Below are positions 33,676 through 43,910 of a stretch of DNA of 64,000 nucleotides, one piece after another. The stretch is from NCBI GenBank assembly GCA_963920635.1, contig OY987298.1:65927949-65991948 (forward strand), read 5' to 3'. The translations under genes were made by a program, and so were the position numbers. This stretch comes from Pseudeuparius sepicola (lineage: Eukaryota > Arthropoda > Insecta > Coleoptera > Anthribidae). Within the stretch, counting starts at the first letter, position 1, and the number at the start of each line of letters is the position of its first letter. The notes beneath the pieces are model-generated. The model had not been told where the DNA came from, did no database searches, and saw only the letters and a program-made list of their open reading frames with translations.

Positions 33676-34504
33676 AATGGCCGCCACTTTTATTAGGCAG
33701 TTCGCACAGCTTGTAGCTTATTCTCCCTACTCCATATCTCTGATATGATTATAATCCATTCTCCCCCTCTAAGTCTGTGCCACAGAGATCATATACAGTG
33801 TGTCCCAATTTGATACTGGACACCTCAGAACTATATGAAGGACAAGGAAAACAAACGGTCTCTATTTTTTTTATTGGTAGTCCCAAGGGAGAGTATCTCA
33901 TAGGCTGTGGTATTTGGATGGGGTAATTATTTCATGGCCTGCTGTGATTTTTTAAAATAGCTAATTTTCAAGTAACCCTATTAGGGATTTTTTTACGACA
34001 AAATACTATTGAGAAAACTTGTTCAGAATGAAAAACTGAGTAGACTTGCAAAATTTCAAAAGTCTAGGCCTACTTTGATTTTTAGCTTTTTCGCCTTTTT
34101 CTCCCACTTTTTCTTAGAAATGTGTCCTTTTTGGAGCTTTCACGTCAAAATATTATTAAGGAAACTTGATCATTGTGAAAAATAAAATTTTGACGTGAAA
34201 TCTGCAGAAAGGACACTTTTCTAAGAAAAAAGTAGAAGATAAATCTAAAAATCAAAGTAGGCCTAGCCTTTTGAAATTTTGCGTATCTGCTCAGTTTTTC
34301 ATTCTGAACAAGTTTTCTTAATAACATTTTGTCGTAGAAAAATCCCTAATGGTGTTTCTTGAAAATTTGCTATTTTAAAAAATCATAGCAAGCCATGAAA
34401 CAATTACCCCATTCAAATACCACCGCCTATTATACTCTCTCTTGGTACTGCCAATAAAAAAAATACAGACCATTTGTTTTCCTTGCCTTTCATATAGTTC
34501 TGAG

Positions 34505-36612
34505 CAGGGACGGATGGGACGGTCGGGCAGTCGGGCAAATGTCCGAAGGGCCGGTCGCAATCGGGCCGACTTGGGCCGGCCTGGACAGCTAGCGGGCATA
34601 CGGCATACCCAAAATATCGAAATAATAATAAATATTCACCGCGGCTGCAGCGCAATCAACGATGACGCGACGTCCATGCCCATTCCGGCCCTTTCTTGTC
34701 TTCTTGATATGTTCCAAGGGGCATATTCTGCTTGGGCTTCTGTATATCAGTACATTTTGACATTGCCTATTTCTCAAGTTGAATGTGAATGGTCGTTTTG
34801 AACATTAAGATATATAAAAATAGATAAAGATATCACACAGACACTCCTATTTTGACTGGGTGATTATTTCATGGCTAACTACCTTTTTTTAATGAACAAT
34901 TTTCAGAATATCATATTAGGCATTCTTTTAAGAATAAAATGGATGGTGGCCATGCTCAAAACCTTTTGTACAAAATATCAGTAATATAAGTTATACAAGG
35001 CGTTCACAAGGTGAACACGATGTTCGTAAAAAATCAAATTTGAGGAAATAATGTATTTAAAAAATTATTTAAATAAAAATTCTACTGCATTATGTCGGTC
35101 CCCCTTGGAAAATATACCTGATTTTATTAACATTTCCTAACAATTCGAGGCATCATCATCCATCCTTATGTATGATTTATTCATCAACATATCAATCAAA
35201 TCAGGTGTGCCATGAATGCCATGAAAACAAAAACGATAGCTCCTACATATTTGACAGATACCTAGGGGCCTAATGTAAAATCCATTTTTTCTTTGGATAT
35301 TTTTTTAATAAGTGATTTTTTTGTCAAATTTTATTTTTTTGAACACCCTATATGAGCTATACTGGCTATACTGCGTAAATACCTCAGGCAAAGCTTAATC
35401 GATTTACAAAAAAAAAAATTCCATAACCTGTGTCCTGTGGTTTATACAGGGAATAACTCTGGAAAATCTAATTTTTTAAATTGTTTTTCCACTTTGTGAA
35501 CTTTGCATAACTTAGAATACTGATATTTTGTACAAAGGGTTTTGAGCTATGGCCAATTCGATGGCAATATCCATTTTATTCTTAGAAGAATGCCTAATAT
35601 GATATTCTGAAAATTGGTTATTTAAAAAACCATAGTTGGCCAGAGAATAATCACAAAATCGAAATAGTAGTGTCTGTGAAATATCTTCCTTTAGATGAAT
35701 CTAAAAATATATATAGCGCTAACATACATACGGACATATACTGTAGATTACAAGACCCTAGATTAGAGCCTTTATAATAGTGAATATAGAGAAAGCTATT
35801 TTAAATAAAATTGATAATTTGAAAATAATTGATACCTAATGAAGAAGTTATCAATATACTGCCATCACAAAGTTCATTATTAAGAATAAAATTTAATAAT
35901 TTTTTTAATATATCTACCACGTTTTTGAACAGTACTAAAAAGTATAAAATATATAATGTTTTGTCAACGGCTTACTATTATCTATTGCATGCGCCCCACG
36001 TTCTTCGAATCTTTATGAGGCTAGGAGAAATTATTTTATTTTTTAGTCCGTTTTTATATTGTTTTGTGCTTTTTAGTTTTTTTTAAACGTACTGTATTAA
36101 AATAATATATTTAAATTTTATTATTTTCTGCTTTTTAGTCTTGTTTGAAATTTTGCAATCGATTTTAAACATCTTGATGAGATTATGACAGAGACATGTG
36201 GCAAATTTCAGGTTTATTAATTAATTCCAAATCCTTCTTACTTACCAATGCATGTGCGTATCTTTTGATAAATTTTCACTAGTCAAATATTTTTATTTAT
36301 TAGATATTCATAATTTTTTTATAGTAACAAATAACATAATAATAATATGTAGTATATAGATACCCCATTAATTTTGCATTGTTATCCTGGTCTGAGCTAT
36401 ATGTTTAAAGACGAACAGGATGAAAAGAAAGTGAGTTAATAAAAACGTGTTAAAAATCATTAATTTGTTAAATCAAATAATAGATCTAGTCCAGTTTGTC
36501 ATTTTTGTGTTATCCAAATAAAAATAAACCTGCTTTTTATTGCAACATATATCTTATTGGGCCGGAATGATTAAACTTCCCGGGCCGGTTGACCCTACCC
36601 CATCCGTCCCTG
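34505..36612 (+). mobile_element. hAT-superfamily transposon with 8-bp target duplication
   Basis: Termini CAGGGACGGATGGG and CCCATCCGTCCCTG are perfect inverted repeats, and both flanks carry GTTCTGAG (34497-34504 and 36613-36620). An 8-bp duplication with a CAGGG-type end is diagnostic of hAT. The interior retains only the end of the transposase: LTLPISQVECEWSF, a stop, then TLRYIKI at 34750-34825, and NIEKAILNKIDNLKIID at 35785-35835. Together they form the split C-terminal dimerisation domain. The N-terminal BED finger and catalytic core are absent. A foldback (34836-35678) interrupts the domain. Confidence 0.93.
34836..35678. mobile_element. Foldback FB11 nested inside the hAT element
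   Basis: The left end CACAGACACTCCTATTTTGA and the right end read inward, CACAGACACTACTATTTCGA, are inverted repeats. The arms match for about 250 bp, including TATCATATTAGGCATTCTTT and its complement. It separates the two parts of the hAT dimerisation domain, so it inserted after the hAT coding sequence was in place. It is the third nesting level here. Confidence 0.85.
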
Positions 36613-36819
36613 GTTCTGAGGTGTCCAGTAACAAATTGGGACACACTGTACATGTACATATAGGTAGAGTGCAGAAGAAGTCCCTTTTATGGCAAATTGT
36701 GGATTTGCGCATGCGCATTAGACCTTCAGACCGCGGAATTCAAAACAGTGGTTGTTTTTCTGAATTACTATCTCCCTACAAACATGTATATATTGATAAT
36801 AAATTAAGCTCACCTCAAC

Positions 36820-37140
36820 GTGGACTGGCCAAGACTTCGATAACTACAACTAGGTTCGTTTATACTTGTAAAACTAGTTTCGTCCGAACTACTAGAATTT
36901 GCTTCACTTTCACTGATGCTAGAACTTGACTTGTTTTCACCTACCTTTATAACTTTAACACTAAAACAAATAAGTTATTAATAGTTTCTTACACCACAAT
37001 CATGTTAATATACTTATTTTAATGATGGTTTAGGTGGTTTTAATAGAAGAGTTGGTACCGCATTTTCAATTAGATGCGTTTTGACTCGTTTCGTTTTTAA
37101 ACACTCCGGTGTAAAATGAGCAGAACATATTCGAGATGAT
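36820..37140 (-). pseudogene. THAP-domain C-terminal half with Ser-rich downstream exon
   Basis: The minus-strand frame starting near 37135 reads SSRICSAHFTPECLKTKRVK and then THLIENAVPTLLLKPPKPSL, the THAP 'iCs.HF......aVPTl' segment with ligands intact. After a roughly 55-bp gap ending in TTTGTTTTAG, the frame continues as VKVIKVGENKSSSSISESEA and then SSSDETSFTSINEPSCSYRS to QSTLR, followed by a GTGAGC donor near 36816. The N-terminal THAP half is not found upstream, a TGA precedes SSRIC, and the intervening donor is poor. This is a fragment or a gene with an unseen first exon. It lies head-to-head with BicD. Confidence 0.6.
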
Positions 37141-37449
37141 CACTTAATTAGATAAAACACTCAAACAACTAAAACGCGAAGAAACTATTAATAATTAGCT
37201 GAAAATCGAAAAAATTATGCGACAAAGCGTCTATGATGCAAACAACGGTAGGTTGGTTATACTTAGTTTGTCGCTGTCAAATGGTTGTCAAAGAGTGTCA
37301 AATTTCACAAAACACTACCTCAAATTGCAAATGCGCATGTCTACTGGGCCTATTTATTACTATTTTTTAATATTTTATGATTTTAAATTCGTCAAAGATT
37401 TTTCGCGCATCCTATGTATAAAAAAAATATCCACCAATCTACCTATATA

Positions 37450-37635
37450 TTTAATCTCTATGGTCTGTGCATAATTCAAGGTCAGTCTCGTCAAACAGAC
37501 AGCTGTCAAATTACTAGTAGAGTGGTTCTAAAATGAGGTTTACCAATGAAAAAGATAATTTTAAATAAACAATAGCATTAACAAATTATTATTAAAAGCC
37601 AAAATAAATTTAACGTCGCCTGGAAAACACTCAGA
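37450..37635 (+). promoter_or_regulatory. BicD: Probable BicD 5' leader / promoter region
   Basis: This is the unique-looking DNA directly upstream of the BicD start codon, with no repeat structure. In-frame stops precede the ATG. There is no clear TATA box. The transcription start cannot be fixed from sequence. Confidence 0.35.
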
Positions 37636-37848
37636 ATGACATCACAAGTTAGTGTTAGTGAAATAGAAATTTTTAAAACTGAAATAGAAAGGCTAACAAG
37701 GGAATTGGACCAGGCTAGTAGTGAAAAAGTACAATCTGCTCAATACGGGCTTGTTCTATTAGAAGAAAAGAAAGAATTACAACAGAAATGTGAAGAATTC
37801 GAATCATTATATGAAAACTCAAAGCACGAATTGCATATAACCCAAGAG
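37636..37848 (+). CDS. BicD: Bicaudal-D dynein adaptor, first coding exon
   Basis: An ATG at 37636 opens 71 codons: MTSQVSVSEIEIFKTEIERL, then TRELDQASSEKVQSAQYGLV, LLEEKKELQQKCEEFESLYE and NSKHELHITQE. The run 'EKxQSAxYGLxxLEEKxxLQxKCE' with 'LYENxKHELxITQE' is the N-terminal coiled coil of BICD proteins, containing the dynein-binding AAxxG-like segment (here SAQYG). Donor CAAGAG|GTAAGC at 37848/37849 is phase 0. BicD links cytoplasmic dynein/dynactin to cargo (known for the family). No exon 2 was recognised in the remaining 26 kb on this strand, implying a very long, repeat-filled first intron. Confidence 0.92.
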
Positions 37849-38114
37849 GTAAGCTTGTTCCATTTATAATTATTATTGGCAATTAATTATTCATATAATA
37901 ATTCGCTTCGTTAAAAACTTGAGCTCTACCAACATGATTTTCTGTGAATGTGATATTCTCGGTGTTATTACATATTGGCATTTACTCTATTTACCGATAA
38001 TAAAAATGCATTTTTTATAAATTCCAAAAATCAGTTTATTTTATTGTGCTTTCTTGTTTACCTACATATTCATTTGCATTAAAAGTAGGCAGTGGCTATT
38101 TATACTTCCAACGT

Positions 38115-38730
38115 TATAAAAGTCGGTAGGTATATGTCTTGTGCTATCATTGGCGAGTTGAGTCACGTATCTTCTTTGGATGTACGTTTAACTCCATACC
38201 CGTCCGAAGTAAACTTATTTAGATAGTGTATTTTTCTCAAGCATCATTGCAATAAGGAGTGTATGCCCTCCTTTCTGGGGGATAGGCGCTGCCGTATGAA
38301 AAAAAAAAGGGGTCATTCGCACTATATTGTGGCAGTCGGCAGCGATGCGCGTTGCCGTATGAATAAAGAAGTGGTAATTATTTCTAATGGTGTAACCTAC
38401 CCGCGATTTTCTTGAAATTTTGGCTACCCCCTATTTTTGCCAGACATTCGGCCCGGGCCCGGGCCGAATGTCGGTTAACCAAAATTTAAAGAAAATCGGA
38501 GGTGGGTTAAACCATTAGAAATAATTACCACTTCTTTTTTCATATGGCAGCGTCCATCGTCAAAAAAAGGGGGCATACGCTCCTTATTGCAACGATGCTT
38601 GAGAAAAATGCATTTCCGACGTATCTAAATCAGTTTACTTCGGACGTGTATAGAGTTAAATGTACGTCCAAAGAAGTAACGTGACTCAACTCGCCAATGA
38701 GAGCGCAAGACATATACCGACTTTCATATA
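38115..38730. mobile_element. Foldback FB12 in BicD intron 1
   Basis: AGTCGGTAGGTATATGTCTT at the left (about 38120) and its complement at the right (about 38725) begin arms of roughly 300 bp. They face each other across a GC-rich centre, CGGCCCGGGCCCGGGCCG near 38450. TTGGCGAGTTGAGTCACGT and TCCGAAGTAAAC blocks mirror well. It is non-coding. Confidence 0.85.
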
Positions 38731-39520
38731 CGTCAGACGAATACTAGCAAATACCCACTTCCTTGAAAGTACCTAAATCAAAGAGAGGAATCAAGTGTGC
38801 ATAGCAAGGGGCTATGGGGATCTGTCCACTCACAACATGAAGAAAAGGACGAAAAGACATTAGCCGTACTTTCGCGAGCAAGGTTTAAGTTTAGGCAGCT
38901 TTTGTTCAACTTAAGTCTGACGTCATGAAAATATTCCCCTTTCAAGTAAATTTTCTTACTTATATCGTGAAATCAGACGTTTTTTGAAAGCTGTCTTAAC
39001 TTGTATTCATTATAAACATATAGCAGGTTAAAAAGTGATAATCGAACTATTAGAATGAATCATATATCAATCATTAAGTAAGTTATAAATACGTTTGTTT
39101 CCGGAGTTCTACCCTACATGAAATATGACCTTTTTTAAATACTAAATTAGTTATATTAGAAAAAGTGAAAAATATAATAAATATATCCTATAAGAATACT
39201 ACAAATGTATATTAATGTTACCCACATACCTTTAGTTGCTTTAGGTGTACCTATGATGTTACCATATAATAGGTTATCACAGTAGATGAATTGTTAAATC
39301 ATACCTTTTTTATACACATTTGTGTGAACAGGAATTAATAAGAAATTGGTATATATTGCTAGAGTAAGTATCAGTTTTTTGGAAGTTTCCTGACATTACC
39401 TTTCAATTTATAATATTTCATCTCCCAACTTAAAATAATTGAAGATATTAAAATGAATTTATATTATTTAAATAAATTATAACTGTGTCATCTATAATGT
39501 CTTCGAAGTTAAGGCCAATT
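38731..39520. other. Intronic DNA without recognised features
   Basis: AT-rich, no domain-bearing frames, no mirrored segments found. Confidence 0.4.
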
Positions 39521-39968
39521 TATAGATAGATAGATAGATAGATAGCTTTATTTGTTCAAAAACGTTTACAATTAAACAAGTTTAAAAAACAATGAAACGA
39601 CAGTAAAAATCTGTAGGACATCCAGGAACATCGCTCGACAAACTGCTAGCGATACAATAATAATCAAAATCCAAATGCAAATGCTACAGTCCCAAATGTT
39701 AAAGCCATTTACAGGGAGGAACAAAGCAGCAAAGAAAGTATATTATTATAATTTATTGATGCCATACATACATAGTAGTATTTTCACAAGTCAGATTCAT
39801 AAAATAATGAGAATAAAATAAGATAAAAGCAGTAAATGACACATACACACTAAAACCTAGTTAATTATATAAATATGATCCAACAAAAAAAAAAATGAAT
39901 AGGATATAAACTAGTGGAGATTACACATTAAAAGGAGACCAACATACAGATGCCTCACACATCACATT

Positions 39969-42818
39969 TTAGCCTGCCATGACTGACAACGACAAATCAC
40001 TGAAGTCTGCAACAAGGAATTCATCCATGCTAAAGAAAGCTTTAGACTTTAAGTAACTTTTCAGTTTAGATTTAAATAATTTTGTGGGTAGCTCTTTGAC
40101 AACTTCGGGGAGCACATTATAGAATTTAATGGCATGATAATTATGACCACTTCTAGCTTTATTGACCCTGTGGTAATGAATGCACAGGTGTTCACCTCCT
40201 CTAGTGTTATAATGATGAAAATGTGAGTTTGTTGTGAAGTCATCAATGTTGCTTTTTAGGTAGAGAAGGCATTCGAGTATGAACACACTAGGTAGAGTAA
40301 GAATACCAAAAGAGATAAACTTGTCTCTACAAGGTTCACGAAATGCAATACCCGCCATCAATCTGATACATCTTCTTTGCACACCAAACGCTCTTGTGGC
40401 ATGTGGGCAATGGCCCCACAGCAGTATGCCATACATTATGTGAGAATGAAAATGTCCATAGTAGGTGTCCATAAGTACTTTGGTTGAGACATTGTTTAGG
40501 AGATTACGAATCAGGTACATGTTTCTATTCAGCCTCTTAATAAGTTGATTAACTTGCTCTTCCCACGACAATCTGCTGTCCAGATACAATCCAAGAAAGC
40601 TAACAGGGCTGAAGTTAGTGATTGCAGGTTTCAAGGAAAAATCTAGAATTTGTGTTTTACCAGCATTCATGCAGAGGCGATTTGAAAGAAACCACTGCTC
40701 AATACGAAAGCCAGAATCATCAACGTTTTGGTTGACAGTATTGGGAGCATCCGATATGTTTATGGAAGTTGTGTCATCTGCATACAAGACGAGATTGAGG
40801 TTATCTATAAATGTGATATCATTTATGTAAATTAAAAACAGTGTTGGGCCCAGGATAGAGCCCTGGGGAACTCCATATTTTAAACCTACCAATTCAGACT
40901 TACTACCATTGGCCGAGACATATTGCTTTCTACCCCCAAGATAGGATCCAATCAAGTGAGAACTGTCTCTGCTAAAGCTATACCTGGTCAGTTTTTCAAT
41001 CAAGAGTTGATGGTCAATACAATCAAAGGCCTTAGTCAGGTCGTAAAAGCATACCCGTACAAACTTATTGTCATCATATGATCGCTGAACCTGCTGTACC
41101 AAACTTAGAACAGCCCTCGAAGTCGACTTTCCTGTTCGGAAACCAAACTGGTTTGGAGCAAAGAGGTTGTTATTCTCAAAATACTTTACCAGTTGTGTGT
41201 TCAATAGATGCTCAAAGATTTTACCAAAAATGGGCACAATCGAGATTGGGCGATAATTGTTAACTTCGCAGACATTCCCCTTTTTGAAGATGGGCACAAC
41301 CCTAGCAATCTTAAGACAGTCAGGGAAAACATTTCCAGCAATGCATTGATTAATCAATCTGCACAGAGGAGAGACAATTAAGTTTTTTAACGCTTTCACA
41401 ATTTTAATGTTAAAATTATACACATCCCTGCTAGGGCTATTACTGAGCCCAGCCATAGCATTTCTTACATCGTTAATACTAACAGAATCAAAAGAAAAGG
41501 TCAAGCCCGCACTTGAAACGGCTCCATCAATTCCATGGAGGTAGGTGAGTGGATCTCTGACATTATTAGGTAGAGTCTGTCTAACAGTATCAGCAATAGT
41601 AGCAAAGTGTGTATTAAAATCTTGGGCAGAAAGAGATGGCGACGATTGTTCCTTTGACCTAGGATTGTTATTCCTGATAACATCCCACACTGCCTTATTT
41701 TTGTTTCTAGAATTGGATATATGCATGTCATTTGCGTTTTTCTTAGCTTTATGTACTTGAGACCTATAAAAACGCCTATATTTCCTCAATGCACCACTAC
41801 TCACTATTTCAGAATTACGATGATGAATAGTTGTTAAGAGCTTAAGACTCTCCCTGTTTTGTCGTATTTCATCAGTGAACCAATGTATCTTAAATGAGTT
41901 GTCAGAATTAATATTGACAGTTTTGCTCTTTTCGGGAAATGCTATATCACAAGCGTTCTGTAGAATGCTTATAAACTTATCAAACTGCGTAATAGGACTA
42001 ACTGTTATATCATTCAAGAACTCCCAATCGTAGCCATCAAATAAATCATACAAAGCCATTAAACCCTGATCGGTTATAGGCCGATAAATTATGTTTGTCT
42101 TCTCAACAGGCACAGACTCAGACTGGAGCTCGAAAGACAGAGGTTTGTGGTCAGAGATGAAAAAATCTATTACTTCTGCTTTATAGTTATTGGTATCAAT
42201 ATTAGAGAAAATATTATCCAGACAGGAAGCTTTTCTAGTGGTGTCAAAGATAGTGCGTGACAAACCAAATGAGTTAAAAATACCTTCTACTGCAATTGCC
42301 TCATACTCATTTGTACCAAAATGTACATTAAAGTCGCCAGCGAATATTATGTTTTGTCTGTAATTTAAGTTACTTAATACCTGGGCCAGCCCCTCGCAGA
42401 AAATATCAAAATTGCCATGAGGTGATGGTGACCTATAGACACTTATTATTTGTGACTTGTCGAAACATGCACCTGAGATCTCAAAGTGTCTCTCAATTGA
42501 GAAAGTCTCAAGGTTAAGTGATTTACAAGAGTGTTTGGTGTTTGCAAAGACAGCACAGCCACCATGGATATAGGTGGACCTACAAAAGGCGCTAATCAGA
42601 GAAAAACCACCCATGTTTATAGCCCTTAAGTGATCACAATCAGTCATCCAATGCTCAGAAATACATAGGAAATCATAATCCTTGTCAATCATGTATGACT
42701 CAAGTATAGATGCTTTTCCGGGATTCAGGCACTGTGAGTTTAGCGCGAGAACTCTAAGATTGTTTTTCTGAGGTAAGTTGCCTACACCTTCACGGTTTTG
42801 TCTGGTTCTAGAGTCTAT
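39969..42818 (-). CDS. Non-LTR ORF2: APE endonuclease and reverse transcriptase
   Basis: The frame is open from 42818 to a stop at 39969. The first ATG (42692) gives 907 residues, but conserved endonuclease sequence, LRVLALNSQCLNPGKASILE, lies upstream of that ATG in the same frame. The APE-type endonuclease shows SEHW, IIFAGDFNVHF and ISDHKPLSF. The RT shows KGNVCEVNNYRPISIVPIFG, FGFRTGKSTSRA, FYDLTKAFDCID, GVPQGSILGPTLFLIY and the catalytic YADDT, then a CR1/jockey-like tail ending KSYLKSKAFFSMDEFL. No internal stop or frameshift is present. It would make the nick and copy the element RNA at the target (known mechanism). Upstream coding without an ATG suggests frameshift translation from ORF1. 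Confidence 0.93.
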   Translation of the reverse strand: MDSRTRQNREGVGNLPQKNNLRVLALNSQCLNPGKASILESYMIDKDYDFLCISEHWMTDCDHLRAINMGGFSLISAFCRSTYIHGGCAVFANTKHSCKSLNLETFSIERHFEISGACFDKSQIISVYRSPSPHGNFDIFCEGLAQVLSNLNYRQNIIFAGDFNVHFGTNEYEAIAVEGIFNSFGLSRTIFDTTRKASCLDNIFSNIDTNNYKAEVIDFFISDHKPLSFELQSESVPVEKTNIIYRPITDQGLMALYDLFDGYDWEFLNDITVSPITQFDKFISILQNACDIAFPEKSKTVNINSDNSFKIHWFTDEIRQNRESLKLLTTIHHRNSEIVSSGALRKYRRFYRSQVHKAKKNANDMHISNSRNKNKAVWDVIRNNNPRSKEQSSPSLSAQDFNTHFATIADTVRQTLPNNVRDPLTYLHGIDGAVSSAGLTFSFDSVSINDVRNAMAGLSNSPSRDVYNFNIKIVKALKNLIVSPLCRLINQCIAGNVFPDCLKIARVVPIFKKGNVCEVNNYRPISIVPIFGKIFEHLLNTQLVKYFENNNLFAPNQFGFRTGKSTSRAVLSLVQQVQRSYDDNKFVRVCFYDLTKAFDCIDHQLLIEKLTRYSFSRDSSHLIGSYLGGRKQYVSANGSKSELVGLKYGVPQGSILGPTLFLIYINDITFIDNLNLVLYADDTTSINISDAPNTVNQNVDDSGFRIEQWFLSNRLCMNAGKTQILDFSLKPAITNFSPVSFLGLYLDSRLSWEEQVNQLIKRLNRNMYLIRNLLNNVSTKVLMDTYYGHFHSHIMYGILLWGHCPHATRAFGVQRRCIRLMAGIAFREPCRDKFISFGILTLPSVFILECLLYLKSNIDDFTTNSHFHHYNTRGGEHLCIHYHRVNKARSGHNYHAIKFYNVLPEVVKELPTKLFKSKLKSYLKSKAFFSMDEFLVADFSDLSLSVMAG

Positions 42819-43834
42819 TATAAAAAATCAGCATCTCTGTTCAGTTCTCTGTATCGGATGAAACTAAAACGCTTCACACCCACACCACGTGGCCAGAAGT
42901 CGGATTGGTACATCGCGTCCTTCTGTTCGAAAGGTGCGGAGATGCAGAAAGATTTGAGGTTTTCAGAACTCTTCCCAGGTAGTTCCCTAACTGTAACCTC
43001 AGTATCCACAAATCCAGGTTTCTTCTTAATGTATCCTTGTATCATGTCAGAAGTGAAATGATTCTTGACCCTGAAGATGTAAAGCCATACCATTTTCTCT
43101 TTACCCTCGAAACCATTTTCACTTGCAGCACTACTGGTACCGATTATCCTCATCGAGCTATTTCTATTGTAGGTATTTCTTTTATTTGCAGGATTTACTT
43201 GACTTGAGGTCTTCGTTTGACTAAGTAATTCATTTTTTCGTGCGTTGTGATGTTTTGTTGGTTGAGATGTAGTATCCATTGGGGGTTCATTAGTTAGATT
43301 GATTACTTTGTTCATAACTGCTGATTGTTTGATTGTTAATTCAGAGGTTTGGTTTTGTTTGGTCCACTGTGTAGCATCAGTTGTCGTCCGCGTGTTTATA
43401 TTTTTATTTTGGTCCTTTGTTTTTTTGCTGGTAGATTCTCGAGTTTTTTCTTCTTTGTTTGTTTTTTCTGAGTAAAGTTTTTCTTCCAATAGACTGATTG
43501 TCTTTTTAAGTAAAACTTATTTTTCCTTAAGTTCTTCAATAATTATGTCCTTGGATTTTATGAGTTCATCCCACAACTTTGTGTGCTCACTGTTAGTAAT
43601 AAACTCTGCCTTACCCATTTGGGAGGCCTTGTGTTCTTCTTGTTTACCCAGACAGCATCTTACCAGGTTACTTTTACCAACAGCCCGTAAACCAGGTATT
43701 CTTAGTGCACATGATGTGTGATAGACACCTTTACATTCAACACATTCTGCTTGAGCATTTGTTACACTTTTGGCACAATATTTACAGATGTTTTTGGGAC
43801 CACTTTCTACTTGCTGTTTGTCCCTGTCAGCCAT
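42818..43834 (-). pseudogene. Non-LTR ORF1 with PHD-like zinc finger, one in-frame stop
   Basis: It starts MADRDKQQVESGPKNICKYC and has CKYCAKSV...CVECKGVYHTSCALRI, a PHD-like Cys4-His-Cys3 finger as in CR1-type ORF1 proteins, then a coiled-coil-like KLWDELIKSKDIIIEELKEK. Codon 106 is TAA (43519-43517); the same frame continues VLLKKTISLLEEKLYSEKTN through a Lys/Thr/Asn-rich linker. It then reaches MVWLYIFRVKNHFTSDMIQG, and WPRGVGVKRFSFIRYRELN, a conserved nucleic-acid-binding-like terminal region. It ends DADFL and stop. The single stop is the only lesion in 339 codons. The protein would bind element RNA. Confidence 0.88.
42821..42827 (-). promoter_or_regulatory. Candidate -1 ribosomal frameshift heptamer TTTTTTA at ORF1/ORF2 junction
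   Basis: On the minus strand the ORF1 end reads GAT TTT TTA TAA in frame zero, so T TTT TTA is an exact X XXY YYZ slippery site directly before the stop. A -1 slip continues ATA ATA GAC TCT AGA, which is the ORF2 frame. ORF2 has a TGA just upstream of this point and no ATG until residue 43 of the open frame. Geometry is seen in the sequence; function is inferred. Confidence 0.6.
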
Positions 43835-43910
43835 CTTGGCTGAATATACAATACAATCAATCAAACAACCAAAGCAAGGATCAGCAACATCACAAAAATT
43901 ACCCTGCACC

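Larger units (their letters stand above)
33794..36650. mobile_element. Foldback element FB10, split by a hAT insertion
   Basis: The left end TACAGTGTGTCCCAATTTGA (33794) is mirrored by AAATTGGGACACACTGTA at the right, ending at 36650. The arms pair inside 33794-34504, with the hairpin centre near 34165. The right-hand terminal 30 bases were moved 2.1 kb away by the hAT element at 34505-36612. Removing that element and one copy of its target duplication restores a continuous hairpin. Confidence 0.85.
39521..43905 (-). mobile_element. Nearly complete CR1/jockey-group non-LTR retrotransposon
   Basis: Reading the minus strand: a short 5' leader (about 43905-43835), ORF1 with a PHD-like finger (43834-42818), ORF2 with endonuclease and RT (42818-39969), a roughly 420-bp 3' untranslated region, and a tail of AATAAAGC followed by TATC repeats (39521-39545). 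A 3' microsatellite instead of poly(A) is usual in CR1/L2-type elements. The element inserted into the 3' end of an older RT fragment (43911-44600, same strand). The only defects seen are one stop in ORF1 and the ORF1/ORF2 frame change, so it is a young copy. Confidence 0.9.

Noticed and set aside
34413..34801. Overlapping open frames at the hAT left end
   Set aside because: They cross the hAT terminus and its target duplication; only the terminal LTLPISQVECEWSF part is meaningful.
36540..36929. 129-codon plus-strand frame
   Set aside because: It spans the hAT right end and FB10 end and opposes the minus-strand THAP exon; a shadow.
40618..43061. Plus-strand frames across the non-LTR element
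   Set aside because: Antisense to intact ORF2/ORF1 with no domains.
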